A stretch of 5,719 nt of DNA from Candidatus Rifleibacteriota bacterium (lineage in GTDB: Bacteria > Riflebacteria > Ozemobacteria > Ozemobacterales > Ozemobacteraceae), in assembly GCA_022704885.1 (NCBI GenBank), contig JAKJFO010000248.1, positions 1 to 5,719 on the forward strand. Reading direction: 5' to 3'. Positions within the stretch are counted from its first letter, which is position 1. Every line of letters begins with the position of its first letter. The notes beneath the pieces are model-generated. The model was not told the DNA's origin and did no database searches. It worked only from the letters and a program-made list of their open reading frames with translations. The position numbers and the translations under genes are program-made. Shown here one piece after another: positions 1 through 5,517 of this stretch.

Positions 1-212
1 TCGGCAGCAGCAATGTCGTAGAAACCCTCATGCGCATGCTCTCCGACCGCAGCAGCGCGGTACGCAAAACCGCTGCCGAGGCACTCGGCTCCCTGCGTGA
101 TATCCGTTGTCTCGTCGCCCTCAAGCAGACTACCCGCGACCAGAGCAAAGAAGTCCGCCAGGCCGCCAACATGGCTCTGCAGGAAATTTTCAAGGCCCAC
201 AAACTCGCCTGA
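1..212 (+). CDS. HEAT-repeat protein, C-terminal fragment
   Basis: The open frame runs in from the left edge (first full codon at 3) and gives 69 residues before TGA at 210-212. Two HEAT-type helical hairpins are visible: residues about 14-33 (SDRSSAVRKTAAEALGSLRD) and 45-63 (RDQSKEVRQAANMALQEIF). Both carry the Asp/Arg turn and the V-R-x-x-A-A-x-A-L second helix typical of PBS-lyase/HEAT_2 repeats. Such arrays are usually protein-interaction scaffolds and do not identify a pathway. No membrane segment or catalytic motif lies in the visible part. The start, the total number of repeats and any N-terminal domain are outside the window. A strong terminator follows 13 bases after the stop, so this is the last gene of its transcription unit. 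The repeat class is secure; the specific function is unknown. Confidence 0.85.
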   Translation, partial: GSSNVVETLMRMLSDRSSAVRKTAAEALGSLRDIRCLVALKQTTRDQSKEVRQAANMALQEIFKAHKLA

Positions 213-225
213 TCCACTACCAACG

Positions 226-262
226 CCGGGAAAGGAACATCCTCCTTTCCCGGTTTTTCTTT
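226..262 (+). terminator. Rho-independent terminator of the HEAT-repeat gene
   Basis: A perfect 11-bp stem (226-236 paired with 243-253, CCGGGAAAGGA/TCCTTTCCCGG) with a 6-base loop is followed at once by TTTTTCTTT. It lies 13 bases after the stop codon, in the expected place. Confidence 0.93.
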
Positions 263-288
263 GCCGGTTTTCGATCAATCTGCGTAGA

Positions 289-304
289 TGTTTCTCGTGA
301 AACA
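289..304. other. Candidate parS (ParB/Spo0J-binding) site
   Basis: The 16 bases TGTTTCTCGTGAAACA differ at one position (the seventh, T for A) from the near-universal chromosomal parS sequence TGTTTCACGTGAAACA. The right half-site is a perfect match; the left half-site carries the single change. ParB-CTP loads at such sites and recruits SMC for origin segregation, and parS sites usually cluster near oriC. The site is intergenic, between a terminator and the next promoter region. The alternative reading is a 6-bp RNA hairpin with loop TCGT, but no adjacent U-tract makes it a terminator. No ParB gene is in view, so the identification rests on the sequence match alone. Confidence 0.55.
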
Positions 305-535
305 GAATTCGCATCTGTAACCAGGCTTTTTTTCCGATAATTATGTTCGACCGCACATCAGAATTATGTAAACCTGTAGTCTCCAGACACTGTCATGCGC
401 GATTCAAATAGCGCAAAAAAACTGCACGAAATAGTCTGTTGATGCGCTTGAGCATCAGCTACACCCTGTGATCGACTGTTATACTGCCGGTTTCTGCTTT
501 GTTGACCGAGAATCGCTGCGAAATAATTTGCCATG

Positions 536-562
536 TTGCACAGTTGTAAGTATGTTTATACT
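536..562 (+). promoter_or_regulatory. Possible sigma70-type promoter for the aminotransferase-like gene
   Basis: TTGCAC (536-541) and TATACT (557-562) resemble -35 and -10 hexamers, but the 15-base spacer is short. The -10 element overlaps a dyad AGTAT-gttt-ATACT (549-562). An alternative nearby pair, TTGACC (502-507) and AATAAT (522-527), has better hexamers but a 14-base spacer. Transcription from the first pair would give a leader of roughly 90 bases containing the 598-615 hairpin. This is a weak call. Confidence 0.3.
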
Positions 563-597
563 GTAAGCGTCTCTTAAATTCAGGCTTCCAGTGGCAG

Positions 598-615
598 GGC
601 CGAAACCGGTCGGCC
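598..615 (+). other. Leader hairpin upstream of the aminotransferase-like gene
   Basis: GGCCGA (598-603) pairs perfectly with TCGGCC (610-615) around the 6-base loop AACCGG. It ends 42 bases before the chosen ATG and is not followed by a T-run, so it is not an obvious terminator. It could be a small leader structure or a protein-binding dyad; no known riboswitch fold was recognised. Confidence 0.35.
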
Positions 616-646
616 ATATTGAAAAAAGCCAGCGATGCGAATGTGC

Positions 647-650
647 GGAG
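647..650 (+). promoter_or_regulatory. Ribosome binding site fixing the start at 658
   Basis: GGAG sits 7 bases before ATG 658. The longer frame could open at TTG 619, but no Shine-Dalgarno sequence precedes that codon and the extra 13 residues match nothing in the family, so ATG 658 is preferred. Confidence 0.8.
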
Positions 651-657
651 AACAAAT

Positions 658-1866
658 ATGCGTGACTTTCTGATGCGGCCAATGTCGATATTGCCCTGTT
701 CGCGCAATCTCACTTTTGTACGCGCCGATGCCTGCAGTCTGTTTGACAGCAACGGCAAAGTCTATATCGACACCTTCGCCGCCAACGGCAACGTGCTGGC
801 CGGACATGCTCAGCCTCTCATTCTTGAAGCCTACAACCAGCCCGACGAATTGTCGCCGCAGATTCTTTTCGACGACCTGCGCCAGCTGCTGCCTGGTTAT
901 CTAAGTCTTTTCCAGCTTTTCCCTTCCGGTGTCGCGGCTTTGCAACAGGCCTGCCGACTATCACGGCAGCGGCGCAACCGCCCGCACATCATTGCGATTT
1001 CCGAAGACATTGTGCAAAATTCGTTTCTGGTCATGTCTTCTTCTGACGAAGAACATTTTGCGCCGATGTTCTCGATTGACACTCATTTTGAGCTCGTCAG
1101 CCACAATCTCAGTCATCCGCCGGTTACCGGCGATAAAAAGCTTTCGCAGCTGGGAAAATCATGCAGGGGCGCCTGTCTCTGCTCGCTCGAAAAACTCTTT
1201 GCTGAGCTTGCCGACCAGACGGCTGCGATCATCATCGAGCCTTCGATCGGTGTGGGTGGCTCAATCGAACCCTGCCGCAATTTTTTCGGCCGGCTCAATG
1301 AGTTCTGCCTGGCTTCAGGCATCGATCTGATTTCGAACGAAACCCAGTGCGGTATTGGCCGCACCGGCAGTCGTCTGTTCGGGTTCCAGCTTCTCAACAT
1401 TCACCCTGATATAGTTTGTGCCGGCCCGAGCATTGCCAACGGCTACCCCATCGGCATAGCAATCTATGCCGACCACTTTGCCGACCTGGTCGAACCGGTC
1501 AGCAAAACCGCATGTTCAGCCTGTTCTGCTGCCAGCGCGACTCTCAAACTTATTGCCGATCAAAATCTGCTGCGCCGGTCTGAGCAGCTGGGCGAATTTT
1601 TCAAGGAAAAGCTGCACGAAGCTCTTGGTACACACTCGTTGCTGCGCCATATTCGTGGCCTCGGCCTGATGATCGAAATCGAGCTGATCAACCAGGAAGC
1701 CGCTCTGGCCACGCATCATCGCGCCAGCCGTGCCGGTCTGATCACCGGCACCGGCAATGTCAGACCCGGCATCCTGCGTCTTACCCCACCACTGATTTTC
1801 ACCGCCGAAATGGCCGAAGAAACGGCCCGAATTCTGGCCGCCGCCATTTCCATTGCCGACGACTGA
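658..1866 (+). CDS. Class III aminotransferase-fold protein, probable PLP-less pseudoenzyme
   Basis: The product has 402 residues, the usual length for class III (ArgD/ornithine/GABA-type) aminotransferases. Fold-level landmarks are clear: AAIIIEPSIGVGG (the family's IIEP-G-GG strand), DLISNETQCGIGRTG near 223-237, PDIVCAGPSIANGYPIG near 251-266, and ILRLTPPL with Arg374. The cofactor chemistry is missing. The invariant Asp of the DEVQ-G-GRTG motif is Asn227, and the Schiff-base Lys of the LAKG-GGG-PIG motif is Pro257. The SG[ST]EA phosphate cup reads S90-G-V-A-A, and the FHG stacking loop reads V-Q-N-S (119-122). The protein therefore probably cannot form the internal aldimine or transaminate. 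It has about 12 cysteines, including C169-x3-C173-x-C175. No frameshift or stop interrupts it, so it looks maintained rather than decayed. No signal peptide or membrane segment is evident, so it is presumably cytosolic. It is transcribed alone or reads through to the next gene, since no terminator follows it. The fold is secure; any role (binding, regulatory, partner subunit) is inference. Confidence 0.85.
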   Translation: MRDFLMRPMSILPCSRNLTFVRADACSLFDSNGKVYIDTFAANGNVLAGHAQPLILEAYNQPDELSPQILFDDLRQLLPGYLSLFQLFPSGVAALQQACRLSRQRRNRPHIIAISEDIVQNSFLVMSSSDEEHFAPMFSIDTHFELVSHNLSHPPVTGDKKLSQLGKSCRGACLCSLEKLFAELADQTAAIIIEPSIGVGGSIEPCRNFFGRLNEFCLASGIDLISNETQCGIGRTGSRLFGFQLLNIHPDIVCAGPSIANGYPIGIAIYADHFADLVEPVSKTACSACSAASATLKLIADQNLLRRSEQLGEFFKEKLHEALGTHSLLRHIRGLGLMIEIELINQEAALATHHRASRAGLITGTGNVRPGILRLTPPLIFTAEMAEETARILAAAISIADD

Positions 1867-1943
1867 TTCTTGCCGAAACCTCCCTCTGATGCTTGTTTTC
1901 CCTTAACCTGACGGCGGGCAATAATTTTGTTGCCTGAAGGTGG

Positions 1944-1972
1944 CTGTGAGGGTTAAACTTGCCAGATATGAT
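1944..1972 (+). promoter_or_regulatory. Possible promoter of the phosphohexomutase gene
   Basis: TATGAT (1967-1972) is a good -10 hexamer, and a poor -35 (CTGTGA, 1944-1949) lies exactly 17 bases upstream. Transcription would begin about 18 bases before the ATG. An alternative is TTGCCT (1930-1935) with TAAACT (1954-1959) at 18-base spacing. The preceding 130-base gap shows no terminator for the upstream gene, so read-through is also possible. Confidence 0.35.
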
Positions 1973-1986
1973 ACATCTACAACCTC

Positions 1987-1991
1987 GGAGG
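1987..1991 (+). promoter_or_regulatory. Ribosome binding site fixing the start at 1997
   Basis: GGAGG (continuing GGA) lies 5 bases before ATG 1997. An in-frame GTG at 1940 would add 19 residues lacking family similarity, and the GTSGWR motif normally sits within a few residues of the N-terminus, so 1997 is the start. Confidence 0.88.
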
Positions 1992-1996
1992 GAATC

Positions 1997-3412
1997 ATGG
2001 AAATCAAGTTTGGGACATCTGGCTGGCGTGCGATTATTGCTGATGAATTTACTTTCGCCAACGTGCGCATCTGCAGTCAGGCGATTGCCGATCATCTCAA
2101 GAGTATCGGTCAGACACAGGGCGTAATAATAGGTTCTGATGCCCGCTTCATGTCTTCAAGATTCATGGAAGTCGCAGCTGAAGTATTTGCCGGTAACGAC
2201 ATCAAAGCTTTTCTGTGCACCCGCGACACACCAACGCCGGTAATCAGTTTCGAAATTCTCAGGCGCAAACTCTGTGGCGGCATCAATTTTACCGCCAGCC
2301 ACAACCCGCCTGAATACCAGGGTCTGAAGTTTTCTCCGGCCTGGGGTGGCCCGGCTCTACCAGAAACTACCAGCGATATCGAAAAGCGCGCCAATGAAAT
2401 CATGAAAAGCGGCAAGGTTAAGCTTGTTCCGCTCAATGAAGCCATGGCAAAGGGGCTGATCGAAAAAATCAACCCAATGGAAACCTATCTGGAAGCGCTT
2501 CGCAGCAAGATCGACCTGGCAGCGATCAAAGCCGCCAATCTCAAGATACTGGTCAACCCGCTATACGGAACTGCCCGCGGCTATCTCGACCAGATCCTCA
2601 AAGAGGCTGGCTGTGAAGTTACCGTGATGAACGACAATCTCGACCCGTATTTTGGCAATCAGCCGCCCGAACCTTCGGAAGCCCATATTCCGGACATGAT
2701 TGCCAGAATGAAGCAGGGAAGCTTTGATCTTGGTCTTGCCACCGATGGTGATGCCGACCGCTTTGGGGTTCTTGGGCCAAACGGAGTGTTCTACGAGCCG
2801 AACCAGATTCTTGGCATGGTTCTCGATCACATGAAGAATACCCGCAACTGGTCAGGTGCAGCGGCGCGCTCGGTAGCGACCACTCATCTGGTCGATGCAG
2901 TCGCCAGGTACCATAACATCGAGCTGATAGAAACAGCTGTCGGTTTCAAGTTTCTCGGCGATCTGATTGCCCAGGACAAGATTATCATGGGCGGCGAAGA
3001 ATCAGCCGGCATGAGCATCCGCGGGCATGTTCCCGAAAAAGATGGCATCATCGCCTGCCTGCTTGTGGCAGAAATGGTCGCGATGCAGAAGAAACCGATA
3101 GCGAAAATTCTCGACGACCTCTACGCCAAAGTCGGCACCTACCTGACCCGGCGCGTCAATTTCAGGCTGACCGAAGCCGAAAAGGCCAAAGCTGTCGCCA
3201 ACATGAAGAACGACCCCAAAGAAGTCGCCGGTTACAAAGTAAAAAAGGTTGTCAGAGTCGATGGTACCAAGTGCATACTCGAAAATGATGCATGGGTGCT
3301 GGTCAGATTCTCAGGCACCGAACCGGTAGTGCGCTTTTATGCCGAAGCCCATGACGAAGCCACGCTCGAAAGACTGTGCAACCAGGGCGAAGCATTTGTA
3401 AAAGGCAGCTGA
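1997..3412 (+). CDS. Phosphoglucomutase/phosphomannomutase (alpha-D-phosphohexomutase)
   Basis: The enzyme interconverts hexose 1-phosphate and hexose 6-phosphate through a phosphoserine and a bisphosphate intermediate. It links glycolysis to nucleotide-sugar, glycogen and cell-surface polysaccharide synthesis in the cytosol. The 471-residue product shows all four domain signatures in order. FGTSGWR is at the N-terminus. The active-site loop TASHNPP has Ser101 as the phosphoacceptor. The metal loop DGDADR has Asp250, Asp252 and Asp254. The sugar-binding loop GGEESAG is at 332-338, and the phosphate-binding loop RFSGTEP at 437-443. All catalytic residues are present. GTSGWR rather than GTDGIRG argues against GlmM (phosphoglucosamine mutase). 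GEES resembles glucose-preferring members, but glucose versus mannose specificity cannot be settled by eye, so no symbol is assigned. The gene has its own RBS and a strong terminator, suggesting a single-gene unit or the end of a short one with the gene upstream. Confidence 0.95.
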   Translation: MEIKFGTSGWRAIIADEFTFANVRICSQAIADHLKSIGQTQGVIIGSDARFMSSRFMEVAAEVFAGNDIKAFLCTRDTPTPVISFEILRRKLCGGINFTASHNPPEYQGLKFSPAWGGPALPETTSDIEKRANEIMKSGKVKLVPLNEAMAKGLIEKINPMETYLEALRSKIDLAAIKAANLKILVNPLYGTARGYLDQILKEAGCEVTVMNDNLDPYFGNQPPEPSEAHIPDMIARMKQGSFDLGLATDGDADRFGVLGPNGVFYEPNQILGMVLDHMKNTRNWSGAAARSVATTHLVDAVARYHNIELIETAVGFKFLGDLIAQDKIIMGGEESAGMSIRGHVPEKDGIIACLLVAEMVAMQKKPIAKILDDLYAKVGTYLTRRVNFRLTEAEKAKAVANMKNDPKEVAGYKVKKVVRVDGTKCILENDAWVLVRFSGTEPVVRFYAEAHDEATLERLCNQGEAFVKGS

Positions 3413-3425
3413 ACGACTCCAGGCG

Positions 3426-3458
3426 ACCGGCGGGCACATCTGCTGCCTGCCGGTTTTT
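3426..3458 (+). terminator. Rho-independent terminator of the phosphohexomutase gene
   Basis: A 10-bp stem with one G-U pair (3427-3436 with 3444-3453), closed further by A3426-T3454, has the 7-base loop CATCTGC and a TTTTT run at 3454-3458. It lies 13 bases after the stop codon. Confidence 0.9.
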
Positions 3459-3503
3459 CATATGCAGCAGACCCCCTGAATCCCCGCAGAGAACTTCATG
3501 TAC

Positions 3504-3537
3504 TTGATTTAGAACATTATTTTGCCGATATTATATA
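3504..3537 (+). promoter_or_regulatory. Possible promoter of the small-protein/metallopeptidase unit
   Basis: This AT-rich stretch contains TTGATT (3504-3509) and overlapping -10-like hexamers TATTAT (3529-3534; 19-base spacer) and TATATA (3532-3537). Transcription would start almost on top of the purine-rich RBS GGGGAGGG (3538-3545), leaving a leader of about a dozen bases. Either the leader is very short or the true promoter lies slightly upstream. Confidence 0.35.
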
Positions 3538-3553
3538 GGGGAGGGCCTGTTGT

Positions 3554-3886
3554 ATGTCAGTACGCCCGATCGATATCAAAACCAATATAATGGGAAATGA
3601 TGAAGCCAGCCGCCTGCGCGAGCATCAGAAAGCCCAGGAAGCCGGTCAGGCAGAACAGCTTGCCCAGAATAAAAACGCTCAGCTGCAGAAAACCGAGACG
3701 GTACAAAAGACCGAGACGACTGAAGGCAAGGTAGTTCGCAAAGAAGACGAGGAATCGGAAAAGAAGAACCGCAACAGCCAGCAACAGTCGGCGAAGACAA
3801 AAGACGAAAAGACTGAAGAGGAAGAGGTAAAGCACCCTCTGATTCCGGACGGAACGAGGGGTCTTAAAATCGACATCAAAGTATGA
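3554..3886 (+). CDS. Small charged, probably disordered protein of unknown function
   Basis: The product has 110 residues and no recognisable enzyme domain, signal peptide or membrane segment. The N-terminus (MSVRPIDIKTNIM) and C-terminus (GTRGLKIDIKV) are ordered-looking and hydrophobic-patterned. The middle, about residues 15-95, is dominated by Lys, Glu, Gln and Asn, with predicted coiled-coil or disordered character. A short internal duplication, QKTET-V-QKTET, spans residues 45-55. The layout (short PID motif, charged linker, IDI-basic-hydrophobic tail) recalls small conserved hypothetical proteins I remember from Clostridia and other deep lineages; that is memory, not a search. A purine-rich RBS (GGGGAGGG, 3538-3545) ends 8 bases before ATG 3554. 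The stop overlaps the start of the metallopeptidase gene (ATGA, 3883-3886), so the two are co-translated and may be functionally paired. The coding call is supported by the RBS, the coupling and the coherent composition. Confidence 0.75.
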   Translation: MSVRPIDIKTNIMGNDEASRLREHQKAQEAGQAEQLAQNKNAQLQKTETVQKTETTEGKVVRKEDEESEKKNRNSQQQSAKTKDEKTEEEEVKHPLIPDGTRGLKIDIKV

Positions 3887-5241
3887 CAAGAATTTCCAGG
3901 CACCAAGTATTTCTGCCGACCATGCTTGGCCTTTTTTTGGCAGCGCTGCCATGTCAGGCCAGCTACGAAGAGGATTCATGGGTTTTCAACCGCCAGGGCA
4001 TGCTCAAGGTTTCGCAGGGCAGGCTTAATGAGGCAATACATGATTTCGAAAAAGCATGCCAGATAAATCCTTATAACGATACCGCCCTCGCCAATCTGGC
4101 CTGCGCCCGCAACAATCTCGGCGTTATCATGGCACAGCAGAAAAATTTCGATGAAGCAATCAGGCAGTTCAATGCAGCCAAAGCACAGAAACCCGAGGAT
4201 GTTTCGATCAGACTGAACCTTCTTTCGGTGCTGGTTAATCTCAAAGATGCCGCAGCCGTCGAGCAGGAAGCCCGCGAAATAACCAGCCTGAGACCAAACG
4301 ATGTCGAAACCGGACTTAAAGTTGCGGCGGCACTGCAAAAAACAGAGAACAGCAGCGCAGCAGTTCAGACACTGCAGGATCTGGCCAGCCGGGTCTCTGA
4401 TCACGCCGAATTGCACGCCACACTCGGGCGCCTGCTCTATCGCAGCGGACAGCTCGATGCGAGCGCCTATCATCTGAAGATAAGCCATGAATTGAATCCC
4501 GGCGATACAGAGACCAGGGCCATGCTCGAACGTCTTGAGCGTGAATCTACTATCGAAGACGGTGTTTCAACCCACACCGGCCTGCATTTCAGTCTGACCT
4601 GCCCCGACAGCTTCGGCGCGACCTGGGCGAATGAGGTTCTTGAACTGCTCGAAGAAGCTCATTACCAAATTGGGGAACAGCTCGATTTTTATCCGAATCA
4701 GCGCTCGCAGGTAATCATTCTGCAGACGGATGCGTTTCGCAAAGTTCATGACCTGCCTGAGTGGGCCGGAGGCCTCTATGACGGCAAGATACGTCTACCG
4801 GTTCCTGAACGCAATACCAGACCAGCCGCGCTGAAGGGCGCGATAATGCATGAATACACTCATCACGTCGTTTACCTTATCACTGCCGGCAACTGCCCGA
4901 TCTGGTTCAATGAGGGTCTCGCGCAAATCTTCGAAAACAATCACGAAAAACTCGATCAATTCATAAATCTGCCGACCGGCGACTATGCGTCATTCGACGA
5001 AATCGACCGCAGGTTTCGGCAGAATCCTGATCGCAAAACAGCGGCGGCTCTGTATCAGACCGCCATGGCAACGACCGCCCGCATGGTTTCAGAACATTCC
5101 TGGTCAAAGATCGCCGCATTTCTGGAATATCTCGGAATGGGTTACGATATCAACCAGGCCGCGACCGAAGCCCTTGCGATTGAATTCGCCGAACTGGAGA
5201 AAGTCTGTCTGCCATCAGAGAAGATCAATCAGACCCAATAG
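3883..5241 (+). CDS. Secreted TPR protein with peptidase-MA-like zinc metallopeptidase domain
   Basis: The product has 452 residues. Residues 1-26 form a type I signal peptide (basic start, hydrophobic LGLFLAALP, cleavage predicted after CQA26). The -3 to -1 residues before Cys24 do not fit a lipobox. Residues about 32-210 carry roughly five TPR hairpins, the clearest being 32-65 (GRLNEAIHDFEKACQINP) and 74-106 (KNFDEAIRQFNAAKAQKP). The C-terminal part, about 228-440, is a gluzincin of the peptidase MA-like family: HEYTH at 323-327 (zinc His323 and His327, catalytic Glu324) and WFNEG at 341-345, with Glu344 as third ligand. All key residues are present. It likely acts outside the cytoplasm on an unknown protein substrate held by the TPRs. 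It has no RBS of its own; ATG 3883 overlaps the previous stop, implying translational coupling. ATG 3922 would destroy the signal peptide and is rejected. Proteolytic activity is inferred; members of this family are mostly uncharacterised. Confidence 0.9.
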   Translation: MTRISRHQVFLPTMLGLFLAALPCQASYEEDSWVFNRQGMLKVSQGRLNEAIHDFEKACQINPYNDTALANLACARNNLGVIMAQQKNFDEAIRQFNAAKAQKPEDVSIRLNLLSVLVNLKDAAAVEQEAREITSLRPNDVETGLKVAAALQKTENSSAAVQTLQDLASRVSDHAELHATLGRLLYRSGQLDASAYHLKISHELNPGDTETRAMLERLERESTIEDGVSTHTGLHFSLTCPDSFGATWANEVLELLEEAHYQIGEQLDFYPNQRSQVIILQTDAFRKVHDLPEWAGGLYDGKIRLPVPERNTRPAALKGAIMHEYTHHVVYLITAGNCPIWFNEGLAQIFENNHEKLDQFINLPTGDYASFDEIDRRFRQNPDRKTAAALYQTAMATTARMVSEHSWSKIAAFLEYLGMGYDINQAATEALAIEFAELEKVCLPSEKINQTQ

Positions 5242-5247
5242 TGGGTC
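5232..5247. terminator. Small hairpin between convergent genes, weak terminator candidate
   Basis: GACCCA (5232-5237) pairs with TGGGTC (5242-5247) around ATAG. It contains the plus-strand TAG stop (5239-5241) and overlaps the minus-strand yggT TGA (5246-5248). Neither side has a real U-run, so termination is uncertain. Confidence 0.35.
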
Positions 5248-5515
5248 AGTACGGCAGTGTGCTGCCAGAAATGACGACGGCGATCAAAATACGGTTGATC
5301 ACCTCGATGAGCAGCAGAAAAAGCATGGGGCCGAGGTCGATATAGCCGGGGCCGGCAGGAATCAGCACCTGAAAACGCTTGAGAACCATATCGATACGGC
5401 TGGTTACAGGCTGAATGGCACGCGGTGGGCTGCCAGGCATGATCCAGGTCAGCAGAACTCTTATGAGCACGACAAACTGCAGTGCACGCAGCAGGTTTAT
5501 CAAAGCAATCAGCAT
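5246..5515 (-). CDS. yggT: YggT/YlmG family integral membrane protein
   Basis: The 89-residue protein matches the YGGT family. It has a first transmembrane helix at about 3-26, followed by the loop motif with TSRIDMVLKRFQVLIPAGPG (38-57), in which the family's Pro-rich LIP signature is kept. The YIDLGP motif (58-63; family IDLSP) leads into a second transmembrane helix at about 61-83. It resides in the cytoplasmic membrane. Relatives affect cell-envelope or division processes and, in plastids, nucleoid and thylakoid organisation, but the biochemical role is unknown. ATG at 5515 is chosen because GGAGG (5522-5526) lies 6 bases upstream; TTG at 5521 directly abuts that RBS and is unlikely. The gene begins 2 bases after the yggS stop, forming the widely conserved yggS-yggT pair. 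The sepF gene that separates the two homologues in Firmicutes is absent here. It converges on the metallopeptidase gene with only 4 bases between stops. Confidence 0.9.
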   Translation of the reverse strand: MLIALINLLRALQFVVLIRVLLTWIMPGSPPRAIQPVTSRIDMVLKRFQVLIPAGPGYIDLGPMLFLLLIEVINRILIAVVISGSTLPY

Positions 5516-5517
5516 GC

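Larger units (their letters stand above)
263..657. other. AT-rich intergenic region, no gene seen
   Basis: This 395-base gap has no convincing reading frame on either strand; the minus-strand ORFs here run into the start of the next gene and show no family signal. It holds a parS-like palindrome (289-304), a run of seven T (333-339), and an 8-bp hairpin with one wobble pair (438-445/452-459, no U-tract after it). It also has promoter-like hexamers (502-507, 522-527, 536-541, 557-562), a small dyad AGTAT/ATACT (549-553/558-562), and a perfect 6-bp hairpin (598-603/610-615). It probably carries the promoter and leader of the gene that starts at 658. Confidence 0.6.

Noticed and set aside
289..339. 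The 289-304 palindrome plus the T-run at 333-339 as a second terminator
   Set aside because: The T-run starts 28 bases after the stem, too far for rho-independent termination, and a strong terminator already lies at 226-262.
619..657. TTG start extending the aminotransferase-like gene by 13 residues
   Set aside because: No Shine-Dalgarno sequence in front of TTG 619, whereas ATG 658 has GGAG at 7-base spacing.
459..807. Minus-strand frames upstream of and into the aminotransferase-like gene
   Set aside because: They overlap the real N-terminal coding region in antisense, have no RBS and give no recognisable protein.
1916..1935. GGGCAA/TTGCCT dyad as a terminator of the aminotransferase-like gene
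   Set aside because: Only 6 bp with one wobble and no T-run after it; not convincing.
1940..1996. GTG start extending the phosphohexomutase by 19 residues
   Set aside because: The extension overlaps the likely promoter, has no RBS and lies outside the family's N-terminus; ATG 1997 has GGAGG.
3557..3979. 140-aa minus-strand frame opposite the small charged protein
   Set aside because: Its Leu/Phe-rich composition is simply the complement of Lys/Glu-rich codons, it has no RBS, and it overlaps the start of the metallopeptidase gene.
3976..4488. 170-aa minus-strand frame within the TPR region
   Set aside because: Antisense shadow of a clear TPR coding sequence, with no domain signal.
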